DNA of 33,488 nucleotides, taken from NCBI GenBank assembly GCA_017398585.1, contig JAFQFS010000054.1:1-33488 (forward strand). Direction: 5' to 3'. The position numbers and the translations under genes were made by a program. Under the pieces are notes generated by a model that saw only the letters and a program-made list of their open reading frames with translations, was not told the DNA's origin and made no database searches. Of this stretch, positions 1 through 6,749 are shown one piece after another. This stretch comes from Clostridia bacterium. GTDB taxonomy: Bacteria; Bacillota; Clostridia; Oscillospirales; CAG-272. How positions within the stretch are numbered: the stretch's first letter is position 1; each line of letters starts with the position of its first letter.

Positions 1-384
1 AGCAGAAGCGAGGACGGCGGCAGCCAAGCCGAGCGGGCAATTACTCACGTAGAGAGATTGCTGTCGATTGCACTGTATCACGTATATCCAAACCGGCGTG
101 GGTAGTCAGGGTCTCGGTGGCCCCTGACTTCCGTCTCCACCCTTCCTCAGAAATTGGATCGCTCATATTTTGTCAGCTGGGACGAACTAAATGGCTGCGC
201 ACAAACCCATCAAAAATCCCCCTAAAAACTACAAGTTTGCAGTACACAAACCGGCTACAACAGATTAAAGTTCTTTGCGGAGCTTTCTTTCAAGAAAGCG
301 ACCGTTTCCCCTTCACAAACGACATGCACTCTCCCCATTTTGTAAGAAAAAGAACAAATCGGCGGAAAAATAATACTTTGGCAC
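1..384. other. Unassigned left-edge region upstream of the hisS promoter
   Basis: No gene could be recognised here. An 8-bp inverted repeat (AGTCAGGG / CCCTGACT, roughly 97-122) could form a short hairpin. One plus-strand frame is open from the window edge to about position 407 and another to a stop at 103, but neither translation resembles a family I know and codon use is unlike the genes that follow. The right part holds a divergent relative of the window's repeat family (263-300). The rest may be the end of something outside the window or plain intergenic DNA. Confidence 0.4.
263..300 (-). repeat. Divergent relative of the hairpin element (R0)
   Basis: The stretch starts with an AGATTAAAGTTCTTTG-like tail and continues into a perfect 8-bp hairpin, GCTTTCTT / AAGAAAGC (282-299). 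The tail matches the AGATTAAAAGTTTTTGG tail of the copy at 1845-1905, and the order tail then hairpin is the same, but the hairpin arms are different and shorter. It lies upstream of the hisS promoter, so it is not in the hisS leader. I infer a degraded or second-subfamily copy; chance similarity is possible. Confidence 0.45.
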
Positions 385-413
385 TTGATAAATCGTGTTT
401 TTTTTGATATACT
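385..413 (+). promoter_or_regulatory. SigA-type promoter of hisS
   Basis: TTGATA (385-390) and TATACT (408-413) are separated by exactly 17 bases, in an AT-rich stretch between the left-edge region and hisS. The start codon chosen for hisS lies about 50 bases downstream. No T-box specifier loop or antiterminator is visible, so transcription appears to be driven by this promoter without tRNA sensing. Confidence 0.75.
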
Positions 414-464
414 TATATAATCAGAGAAAATCGGCATTTTATGCCTTGGTATATGGAGAAGAAC

Positions 465-1724
465 ATGGAAAAAATCATCAAGCCCCGCGGCACGATGGAC
501 GTTATGGCGCCCGACGTGTTCGCGTGGAACTATATAGAAAAGAAAGTCCGCGATGTCGCGGACCGGTTCGGTTTTACCGAGATCAAGGTTCCGACGTTTG
601 AGGAAATCGGACTCTTCCGCCGCGGCGTCGGCGAAACCACCGACGTTGTCCAGAAGGAAATGTATACCTTTACCGATAAGGAAGGCACTGTCTACGCGCT
701 TCGCCCGGAAGGCACCGCGTCCGTAGCCCGCGCCATCATCGAAAACGGTAAGGCGACCGACACCCTCCCGCTCAAGTATTACTACGTCATCAACTGTTTC
801 CGCTACGAAAAGCCCGAAGCCGGACGCAGCCGCGAATTCGTCCAGTTCGGTACCGAAATGTTCGGCGCTCCTTCCGCAGGGGCTGACTTCACCATCATCT
901 CCCTCGGCGATACCGTCATCCGCGAACTCGGCATCACCGGCATCAAGCTGCACATCAACTCCATCGGATGCCCCAACTGCCGTCCCGCTTACCGTGCCGC
1001 TCTCAAGGACTACCTGAAGTCCCACTCCGATGAACTCTGCGATACCTGCCTCGACCGCATCGAGACCAATCCCCTCCGTGCCCTCGACTGCAAGAACGAT
1101 TCCTGCAAAAAGGTCGCGGAAAACGCTCCCCGCACCATCGACCACCTGTGCCCCGAATGCCGCGCACACATGGACGAACTCGAAGGCTATCTGAAGGCAT
1201 GCGGCATCGACTACGTCGTTGACCCGCACATCGTACGCGGTCTCGACTATTATACCCGTACCGTATTCGAATTCATCGCAGAAGGCATCGGCTCCCAGAG
1301 CACCGTCTGCGGCGGCGGCCGTTACGACGGTCTCATGGAAGAACTCGGCGGTCCCAAGATGGCAGGCATCGGCTTCGGTATGGGCATCACCCGCATCATC
1401 CTCGCGATGAAGCAGTGCGGCATCGAAGTACCGAGACTCGCCGTTCCGAAGCTCTACATCGCTTCCATGGGTGCGAATGCATCCGCAAAGGCGATGGAAA
1501 TCGTCAGCGAACTCCGTAACGCCGGCATCGGCGCCGACTGCGATATCATGGGCAGAAGCCTCAAGGCACAGATGAAGTACGCCGACAAGATCGCCGCGGA
1601 ATACGTCCTCATGCTCGGCGATTCCGAAATCGAAGCGGGTACCGCCACCATCAAGGAAATGGCAACCAGCGAACAGACCACCCTGAAGCTCGACGAAATC
1701 ATCGATTTTATTAAGGGAAAGTGA
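465..1724 (+). CDS. hisS: Histidine--tRNA ligase
   Basis: This class II aminoacyl-tRNA synthetase charges tRNA-His with histidine in the cytoplasm. The 419-residue protein starts MEKIIKPRGTMD, the usual N-terminus of the family. It has the motif 2 region (LRPEGTASVAR, then FRYEKPEAGRSREFVQFG), the histidine-binding signature GLDYYTRTVFEF, GGGRYDGL, and motif 3 (GFGMGITRIIL), followed by an anticodon-binding domain. A cysteine-rich insertion (CPNC, CDTC, CKNDSC, CPEC) is present. I chose the ATG at 465 over in-frame ATGs at 441 and 453 because GGAGAA lies at the right distance and the N-terminus fits the family. It has its own promoter at 385-413. A repeat element (R1) begins 5 bases after the stop, where no intrinsic terminator is seen. 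Confidence 0.96.
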   Translation: MEKIIKPRGTMDVMAPDVFAWNYIEKKVRDVADRFGFTEIKVPTFEEIGLFRRGVGETTDVVQKEMYTFTDKEGTVYALRPEGTASVARAIIENGKATDTLPLKYYYVINCFRYEKPEAGRSREFVQFGTEMFGAPSAGADFTIISLGDTVIRELGITGIKLHINSIGCPNCRPAYRAALKDYLKSHSDELCDTCLDRIETNPLRALDCKNDSCKKVAENAPRTIDHLCPECRAHMDELEGYLKACGIDYVVDPHIVRGLDYYTRTVFEFIAEGIGSQSTVCGGGRYDGLMEELGGPKMAGIGFGMGITRIILAMKQCGIEVPRLAVPKLYIASMGANASAKAMEIVSELRNAGIGADCDIMGRSLKAQMKYADKIAAEYVLMLGDSEIEAGTATIKEMATSEQTTLKLDEIIDFIKGK

Positions 1725-1729
1725 TTTCT

Positions 1730-1792
1730 CGTGGAGGAACTTTTTAAGGAAAAGTTCCTCCACGAACCCCTCCTCAAAACCTTTTAAAAAGG
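1730..1792 (+). repeat. Hairpin element R1, 3' of hisS
   Basis: The main hairpin (1730-1764) has 15-bp perfect arms, CGTGGAGGAACTTTT / AAAAGTTCCTCCACG, starting 5 bases after the hisS stop. The tail AACCCCTCCTCAAAACCTTT follows. There is no second hairpin. Compared with R3 the outer stem reads CGTGG/CCACG instead of CGGGG/CCCCG, a paired change that preserves pairing. No T-run follows the stem, so it is not a standard intrinsic terminator. Confidence 0.85.
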
Positions 1793-1844
1793 AAATGGTT
1801 TTATGGGGGAGTCAAACAATCCGCACTCACCGAACTTCTTCTCA

Positions 1845-1905
1845 CAGATTAAAAGTTTTTGGAAAGGGGTTCGGGGAAAACCTTTTTTCAAAAAGGTTTT
1901 CCCCG
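1845..1905 (-). repeat. Hairpin element R2, 5' of the MazG-like gene
   Basis: This copy is in reverse orientation. The tail complement (CAGATTAAAAGTTTTTGG, then AAGGGGTT) comes first and the hairpin, CGGGGAAAACCTTTTTT with a matching 3' arm, lies at 1872-1905. There is no second hairpin. The hairpin ends 14 bases before the ATG at 1920. With R1 it forms a tail-to-tail pair between hisS and the next gene. Confidence 0.85.
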
Positions 1906-1919
1906 ATAACACACACTCT

Positions 1920-2609
1920 ATGGACGGAAAAATCTCGCAGTTTCTGAAAATGCAGCATGACCTTGCTGTGGAAAAGGGCTGGATCGACGGCCGGACTCCC
2001 GAAAACGCACCGTTTTCCATTCTGTGGAGCATCGACGAACTCGGGGAAGCCATTGCCATCATCAAGAAAAAGGGCGCGGACGGCATCATGGACAACGAAA
2101 GTGTGCGCGAACACTTCGTTGAGGAAGTCGCGGACACGTTCATGTACCTGTTCGACATGATGGAGTGCTACGGCATCACCGCCGACGAGTTCACCCGTGC
2201 GTACGTCAAAAAGTACGAACGCAACATGGGCAGAAGCTGGCACGAAAACGACGCCATGTACGAAAAGTGCCGGTGGCAGCTCGTTATTTTCGACCTGACC
2301 GACGGTCTGTCCGCGGACGAACGTCTGCTGGAAGTTCTGTCGAAGACGGAACTGAAGCTCGCCGCAGCGGCGGCATCGGCGGACGGCATCGACCGTGACC
2401 TGTTCGATCTCCTCCTCACCGGAGACGATGCGCCGGAACTGTTCGGCCATGCTGTGGAAAACTACGGAATGTCCGCGGACACCACCGTCGTCTGCACCGC
2501 CTCCGCAGAACACGCACAGGCGGCGAAGGAAGCGGGCATGACTGTTTACGAAGTCGGAAACGGCGTCACCCTCGGCGGACTGCAGGATTTCCTCGGATTT
2601 CCGCAGTAA
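1920..2609 (+). CDS. MazG-like domain fused to a degenerate HAD-like domain
   Basis: The 229-residue protein appears to have two parts. Residues about 11-110 resemble the MazG/NTP pyrophosphohydrolase fold, with the acidic set E40-L-G-E43 and E69-V-A-D72 of the ExxE...ExxD metal site. Residues about 120-229 look like a small HAD-type hydrolase: VIFDLTDGLS at the position of the usual DxDGT loop, and VVCTASAEHAQAAKEAGM where active HADs carry an acidic EDS or GDS motif. The canonical HAD acids are therefore disturbed or missing, and that half is probably non-catalytic. The ATG at 1920 directly follows repeat R2 and has no clear ribosome binding site; the frame stays open back through the repeat, which is probably non-coding. 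It lies between hisS and aspS. The nucleotide substrate cannot be predicted. Confidence 0.7.
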   Translation: MDGKISQFLKMQHDLAVEKGWIDGRTPENAPFSILWSIDELGEAIAIIKKKGADGIMDNESVREHFVEEVADTFMYLFDMMECYGITADEFTRAYVKKYERNMGRSWHENDAMYEKCRWQLVIFDLTDGLSADERLLEVLSKTELKLAAAAASADGIDRDLFDLLLTGDDAPELFGHAVENYGMSADTTVVCTASAEHAQAAKEAGMTVYEVGNGVTLGGLQDFLGFPQ

Positions 2610-2740
2610 GTCAGAACCCTGAAGGGAAGTGGTCATATGCGGTATACAGATCATACCGGAACGGACGAAAAGAGACAGAACCGTTAATAATTTAAATTCA
2701 TATATATCACCATTTACATTACCGAAAGGACAACAATACC

Positions 2741-4534
2741 ATGCAGTCATTTACCAGTGCAGATAAAAGAACCGACTACTGCGGTACCCTTACCGCAAAA
2801 GACATCGGCCGTAAAGTTACCGTAACCGGCTGGTGCCAGAGACAGCGCGACCTCGGCAGCCTCATCTTCATCGATGTCCGCGACCGTACCGGTCTCCTCC
2901 AGCTCGCGTTCGACGACACCACCCCCGAAGACATCTTCAACACCGCATTCGGCGTCCGCGCGGAATACGTTCTCTCCGCGACCGGTACCGTCCGTTCCCG
3001 CGGCGAAGCTGCCATCAACAAGAACCTCCCCACCGGCGAAATCGAAGTTTATGTCGAATCCTTCAAGGTTCTCGCAGAAGCGCAGACCCCTCCGTTCGCG
3101 ATCGTTGAAAACAGCGACGTACGTCCGGAACTCCGTCTGAAGCACCGCTACCTCGACCTCAGAAGACCCGACCTCCAGAGAAACATCATCGCACGTTCCC
3201 AGATCGTCAAGCTCACCCGCGACTACTTTGCGGACAACGGCTTCATCGACATCGAAACCCCGTGCCTCATCAAGCCCACTCCGGAAGGCGCCCGCGACTA
3301 CCTCGTACCGAGCCGCGTTCATCCCGGCAAGTTCTACGCGCTTCCGCAGTCTCCCCAGCTTTACAAGCAGCTTCTGATGTACTCCGGCTTCGACCGTTAC
3401 CTCCAGATCGCGCGCTGCTTCCGTGACGAAGACCTCCGTGCAGACCGTCAGCCCGAATTCACCCAGATCGACCTTGAAATGTCCTTCTCCGACGAAGAAG
3501 ACATCATCGCAATGAACGAAGGCTACATCAAGTACCTCTTCGACAACTTCATGCACCAGCCCCTCGAAATCCCGTTCCCGCGCATGACCTACAAGGAAGC
3601 AATGGAACGCTTCGGTTCCGACAAGCCGGACACCCGTTTCGGTCTCGAACTCTGCAATCTCTCCGACCTCGTTGCGGGCAGCGGATTCTCCGTATTCGCA
3701 GGCGCGGTTGCCGACGGCGGCAGCGTACGCGGCATCAACGTCAAGGGCGGCGCGAAGTTCACCCGTAAGGAAATCGACTCCCTCACCGAATTCGTGAAGA
3801 CCTACGGCGCACGCGGTCTCGCATGGTACAAGAACACCGCAGGCGCACCGACCTCTTCCTTCGCGAAGTTCATGACCCCCGAAGAAATCGCTGCGATCAC
3901 CGAACGTATGGGCTGCGAAGACGGCGACCTTCTCCTCATCGTTGCGGCGAAGAATACCGTTGTATTCGACTCTCTCGGCGCACTCCGCTGCGAAGTTGCG
4001 AAGAGAATGGGGATCGTTGACAAGTCGAAGTTCAACTTCCTCTGGGTCACCGAATTCCCGCTTCTCGAGTACTCCGAAGAAGACAACCGCTTCTACGCGA
4101 AGCACCATCCCTTCACCATGCCGATGGAAGAAGACCTCCCGCTTCTCGAAACCGATCCCGGCGAAGTCCGCGCGAGAGCGTATGACTGCGTCCTGAACGG
4201 CACCGAACTCGGCGGCGGTTCCATCCGTATCCACACCACCGAAATGCAGACCAAGATGTTCGACGCGCTCGGAATCGGCGCGGAAGAAGCGGAAGAAAAG
4301 TTCGGCTTCCTCCTCGAAGCATTCAAGTACGGCGTACCCCCGCACGGCGGCCTCGCATTCGGTCTTGACCGTGTTGTAACTCTCCTGCTCGGCCTCGAAG
4401 ACATCCGCGACGTCATCGCCTTCCCGAAGGTACAGAACGCGTCCGAACTTCTCTCCAAGTGTCCCGCAGCAGCCGACCCGTCCTCTCTCGCCGAACTCGG
4501 CATCGCCGTAGTTGCGAAGGAAGACGAAGAATAA
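2741..4534 (+). CDS. aspS: Aspartate--tRNA ligase
   Basis: This class IIb synthetase charges tRNA-Asp. At 597 residues it matches the bacterial type: an N-terminal OB-fold anticodon domain (VTVTGWCQRQRDLGSLIFIDVRDR), a catalytic domain with TPEGARDYLVPSR, LPQSPQLYKQLLM, FRDEDLRADRQPEFTQIDLEM (motif 2 region), the bacterial GAD insertion, and motif 3 (GGLAFGLDRVVTLLLG), then FPKVQNASELL. The anticodon-domain residue after RQRD is Leu, as in the discriminating E. coli enzyme; that hints at Asp-tRNA specificity but is weak evidence. GAAAGGA (2724-2730) precedes the ATG. No promoter is obvious in the 130-bp gap, so it may be co-transcribed with the MazG-like gene. Repeat R3 follows the stop. Confidence 0.97.
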   Translation: MQSFTSADKRTDYCGTLTAKDIGRKVTVTGWCQRQRDLGSLIFIDVRDRTGLLQLAFDDTTPEDIFNTAFGVRAEYVLSATGTVRSRGEAAINKNLPTGEIEVYVESFKVLAEAQTPPFAIVENSDVRPELRLKHRYLDLRRPDLQRNIIARSQIVKLTRDYFADNGFIDIETPCLIKPTPEGARDYLVPSRVHPGKFYALPQSPQLYKQLLMYSGFDRYLQIARCFRDEDLRADRQPEFTQIDLEMSFSDEEDIIAMNEGYIKYLFDNFMHQPLEIPFPRMTYKEAMERFGSDKPDTRFGLELCNLSDLVAGSGFSVFAGAVADGGSVRGINVKGGAKFTRKEIDSLTEFVKTYGARGLAWYKNTAGAPTSSFAKFMTPEEIAAITERMGCEDGDLLLIVAAKNTVVFDSLGALRCEVAKRMGIVDKSKFNFLWVTEFPLLEYSEEDNRFYAKHHPFTMPMEEDLPLLETDPGEVRARAYDCVLNGTELGGGSIRIHTTEMQTKMFDALGIGAEEAEEKFGFLLEAFKYGVPPHGGLAFGLDRVVTLLLGLEDIRDVIAFPKVQNASELLSKCPAAADPSSLAELGIAVVAKEDEE

Positions 4535-4540
4535 GAAATA

Positions 4541-4610
4541 AAGTTTTTCGGGGAGGAACTTTTTGAAAAAAGTTCCTCCCCGAACCCCTCTTCAAAAACT
4601 TTCAATCTGG
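4541..4610 (+). repeat. Hairpin element R3, 3' of aspS
   Basis: The main hairpin (4549-4582) has the arms CGGGGAGGAACTTTTT and AAAAGTTCCTCCCCG around a GAA loop. The tail (4583-4610) reads AACCCCTCTTCAAAAACTTT and then CAATCTGG. Just before the hairpin, AAGTTTTTC is complementary to the tail's CAAAAACTT, so the whole element could close on itself. There is no second hairpin. The hairpin starts 14 bases after the aspS stop. Confidence 0.87.
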
Positions 4611-4627
4611 GAAAGGGGATATTGAGT

Positions 4628-4855
4628 ATGGCTTTCTGGTTTGGAAAATCGACGGCGGTGAAGGAGCTGGAAGAGATTCTGGCGGAGCTGCAGTCGAATC
4701 TGGAGAACAACTACAAGGATGCGGCACAGGCCGCTCTGGCAAAACTGAAAATCCGGACGGAAGAACTGCGCGGATCGCTGAAAGAGAAGGAATACAAGCG
4801 TTTTTCCGTTCTATGCACCGAATACAGCGTCAAAATGACCGGCTATCACCATTAA
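4628..4855 (+). CDS. Small helical protein of unknown function
   Basis: This 75-residue, charged protein is probably all-helical (e.g. VKELEEILAELQSNLENNYKDAA), with no signal peptide or membrane segment and no family I recognise. An in-frame TTG at 4622 is possible, but AAAGGGG (4612-4618) is better spaced for the ATG at 4628. It lies between aspS with R3 and a large imperfect hairpin that overlaps its stop. The reading frame has typical codon use and a plausible start, so it is probably real. Confidence 0.6.
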   Translation: MAFWFGKSTAVKELEEILAELQSNLENNYKDAAQAALAKLKIRTEELRGSLKEKEYKRFSVLCTEYSVKMTGYHH

Positions 4856-4987
4856 TAGCTAAGAACTAAGAGCTAAGAGTGAATAGCTGTGGTGGAATTT
4901 TACGGCTGTCCGCTGACGGAAAGTCGGGACAGCTATTCACTATTCACTATTCACTATTAGCTCTTAGCTCAAATGCTCTTAGCTAAA
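4853..4987. repeat. Large imperfect hairpin built from iterated 7-mers
   Basis: The inner arms AGTGAATAGCTGT (4878-4890) and ACAGCTATTCACT (4929-4941) pair perfectly over 13 bp. The outer parts are iterations of AGCTAAG-like units on the left and TATTCAC and GCTCTTA units on the right. The loop holds CGGCTGTCCGCTGACGG. It is unrelated in sequence to the R elements. It starts at the stop of the small gene and ends just before the AGGAGGA site of the next gene. Function is unknown. Confidence 0.7.
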
Positions 4988-5007
4988 AAAATCAGGAGGA
5001 TTTTTTT

Positions 5008-5790
5008 ATGACGACCATTCAGCTTTGGGAAAACGTCCCCGGCAAGTGCGAAGAAGTTCCGGTACTGGAATACTATCCGGCAGAAAACAAAGTGAGCGAC
5101 GCGACGGTTGTGATCTGTCCCGGCGGCGGCTACGCCGGACGTGCGGCCCACGAAGGCAAGGGCTACGCCGAATACTTCAACAGCATCGGCATGGACGCGT
5201 TTGTATGCGAATACCGCGTATCGCCGCACCGGTTCCCGCTCCCGCTTCTCGACATCCGCCGTTCGATCCGTTACGTCCGCGCACACGCGGCGGAATACGG
5301 CATCAATCCGGAAAAGATTGCCGTAATGGGTTCCTCTGCGGGCGGTCATCTGTCCGCGCTCGTTTCGACCTACACCGCGCCGATCGAGTTTGAAGACATC
5401 GACGAAACCGACAAGCTCTGTCCGCTTCCGAACGCAACGATCCTGTGTTATCCCGTTATTCACAAGCCGGACGAAACGCGCGTTTCCCACGGCGGTTCCT
5501 ATTACAACCTTCTCGGGAAGGACTGGACGGATTTCGATCCCTATTCCCCCGATCTGCTGGTTTCCGACACCACGCCGACCGCGTTCATCTGGCACACCTC
5601 CGACGACGCCGGCGTCAACGTCATCAACAGCTACCTCTACGCGAAGGCACTCCGCGAACACGGCATCAACCACGAAATGCACATCTTCCCGTCCGGCGCG
5701 CACGGCCTCGGCCTCGCCCCGAACGCACCCCACGTCGCCCAGTGGGCCGGTCTCATGAAAAACTGGCTCATCGACATGGGATGGCTTTGA
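5008..5790 (+). CDS. Alpha/beta hydrolase (esterase-like)
   Basis: This 260-residue cytoplasmic alpha/beta-hydrolase probably cleaves carboxyl esters, for example acetyl groups on sugars. The oxyanion region is CPGGGYAG (38-44). The nucleophile elbow GSSAG puts Ser110 in the active site, Asp200 in HTSDDAG is the likely acid, and His232 in SGAHGLGL the likely base. This layout is usual for the acetyl-xylan-esterase/BD-FAE-like group. AGGAGGA (4994-5000) is 7 bases from the ATG. It follows the 4853-4987 hairpin and is followed by R4 rather than a terminator. Substrate is inferred only. Confidence 0.85.
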   Translation: MTTIQLWENVPGKCEEVPVLEYYPAENKVSDATVVICPGGGYAGRAAHEGKGYAEYFNSIGMDAFVCEYRVSPHRFPLPLLDIRRSIRYVRAHAAEYGINPEKIAVMGSSAGGHLSALVSTYTAPIEFEDIDETDKLCPLPNATILCYPVIHKPDETRVSHGGSYYNLLGKDWTDFDPYSPDLLVSDTTPTAFIWHTSDDAGVNVINSYLYAKALREHGINHEMHIFPSGAHGLGLAPNAPHVAQWAGLMKNWLIDMGWL

Positions 5791-5804
5791 GGGAAATAAT
5801 GTTT

Positions 5805-5888
5805 CTCGGGAAAACCTTTTTTGAAAAAAAGGTTTCTGAGGTTGCGAAGCAAACTCGTCCGAACTCCCTTTCCAAAAAACTTCAGACG
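5805..5888 (+). repeat. Hairpin element R4, with second hairpin
   Basis: The main hairpin pairs AAAACCTTTTTT with AAAAAAAGGTTT (about 5811-5835); the outer part of its 3' arm is degraded. A second small hairpin, GAGGTTGC GAA GCAAACTC (5838-5856), follows. Then comes GTCCGAACTCCC and the tail TTTCCAAAAAACTTCAGACG. It begins about 14 bases after the hydrolase stop. This is the least perfect of the twelve clear copies. Confidence 0.75.
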
Positions 5889-5928
5889 AATGGATGGACA
5901 GAGTCTGTGCAGACTGATAGGAGAATTT

Positions 5929-6543
5929 ATGGTTTACGCTGAACTTGTTGAAATTTTGAAGGAGCACGGCGTTCATTTTGCGCCGGGGCTGACGGAGGAG
6001 GAGCTTGCGAGGGCGGAAGAATTCTACGGGATCGTTTTTCCGAAGGCTCTGCGTGAGTTTTACGCCGCAGGACTGCCGGTTTCCACCGATCCGCCGGAGC
6101 CTCCGCCGACGATTCGCTGGGACTGGTTCCCGATCTGGAATGATTTTTCGGAAGAAAGTGTTGCGGTGATCCGGAACCAGATGGAATGGCCGCTGCAAGG
6201 TCTTTTGTATGATGTAGAAAACGGCTACTGGATGAAGGCATGGGGGGAACGTCCGGAGAAAATGGAAGAGCGTCTGGAAGTATGCCGCGCGGTGTTTGCG
6301 GAACGGTCGCCGAAGCTGATTCCTGTATATGTACGCAGTTATGTTCCGCAGATGGACGGCGAGGACGATCCGCCGGTGATTTCTGTCTATGGACTGGACA
6401 CGCTGTATTACGGTGAAAATCTTGCGGATTATCTGCACCGCCGTTTTGTGGAACATTCGCATGAGGTAAGCAAGCCTGACGTAACCATTCCTTTCTGGCA
6501 CAATATTATTACGGGCGGCAGCGATAATTTTAAGATCAGCTGA
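5929..6543 (+). CDS. SMI1/KNR4 (SUKH) family protein
   Basis: This 204-residue soluble protein has an N-terminal pattern typical of the SUKH superfamily: LTEEELARAEEFYGIVFPKALREFYAAGLPV (about 19-49) followed by a tryptophan-rich stretch with WDWFPIWNDF. Family members often act as immunity proteins against contact-dependent or polymorphic toxins, but many are stand-alone with unknown roles. No toxin gene is adjacent. AGGAGA (5919-5924) sits 4 bases before the ATG. An upstream in-frame extension would run through repeat R4 and is not favoured. Confidence 0.7.
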   Translation: MVYAELVEILKEHGVHFAPGLTEEELARAEEFYGIVFPKALREFYAAGLPVSTDPPEPPPTIRWDWFPIWNDFSEESVAVIRNQMEWPLQGLLYDVENGYWMKAWGERPEKMEERLEVCRAVFAERSPKLIPVYVRSYVPQMDGEDDPPVISVYGLDTLYYGENLADYLHRRFVEHSHEVSKPDVTIPFWHNIITGGSDNFKIS

Positions 6544-6598
6544 ACGAAATAGGGAAGTGCCGCTCATTCCACCCTGCAAAAAACTGTACGAATTGACA

Positions 6599-6627
6599 TT
6601 GTTTTTTGAATTTCGCAGTGCTATAAT
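6599..6627 (+). promoter_or_regulatory. Promoter of the MATE gene
   Basis: TATAAT (6622-6627) is preceded by TGC, giving an extended -10. TTGTTT (6599-6604) is 17 bases upstream; a consensus TTGACA (6593-6598) is 23 bases away and too far. Repeat R5 lies between this promoter and the MATE start codon, so it would be transcribed in the leader. Confidence 0.65.
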
Positions 6628-6654
6628 ATAATCTGTAATCATTCGAACTATTTC

Positions 6655-6715
6655 CCTTCCGAAAAGGTTTTGGAAGGGGTGCGGGGAAACCTTTTCCTTA
6701 AAAAGGTTTCCCCGC
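6655..6715 (-). repeat. Hairpin element R5, in the MATE leader
   Basis: In reverse orientation, the tail complement (AAAAGGTTTTGGAAGGGGT) precedes a perfect 15-bp hairpin, GCGGGGAAACCTTTT / AAAAGGTTTCCCCGC with a 5-base loop (6681-6715). There is no second hairpin. It lies between the promoter at 6599-6627 and the CGGAG ribosome binding site, with the hairpin 34 bases before the ATG. Confidence 0.87.
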
Positions 6716-6749
6716 AAAACTGTAATTTGATAAAAAAACGGAGTATGAA

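Noticed and set aside
95..150. Possible 3' end of a tmRNA or tRNA (CGTCTCCACC near 140-149)
   Set aside because: The sequence lacks the invariant TTCGANT T-loop and a CCA end, and the local hairpin has the wrong loop and spacing for a T-arm.
255..1763. Long open frame antisense to hisS (and similar long antisense frames over aspS, the glycyl radical enzyme and others)
   Set aside because: High GC at third positions keeps the opposite strand open. The translations are low-complexity Asp/Val/Phe/Arg-rich and match no family, while the sense genes have clear motifs.
1730..1764. R-element main hairpins as ordinary intrinsic terminators
   Set aside because: No T-run follows the stems; the T-run lies inside the arm, and the elements also occur in front of start codons.
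1803..1919. N-terminal extensions running through the repeats (MazG-like, SUKH, 13828 hydrolase, amidohydrolase, MFS)
   Set aside because: The hairpin elements lack stops in some frames and encode recurrent Lys/Phe-rich peptides. These extensions have no ribosome binding site and precede well-supported family N-termini.
465..2740. T-box leader for hisS or aspS
   Set aside because: No AGGGTGGNACCGCG-like T-box sequence or antiterminator was found in front of either gene.
5929..6543. SUKH protein as immunity gene of a polymorphic toxin locus
   Set aside because: No toxin, Rhs/YD-repeat or secretion gene is adjacent; neighbours are an esterase and a MATE exporter.
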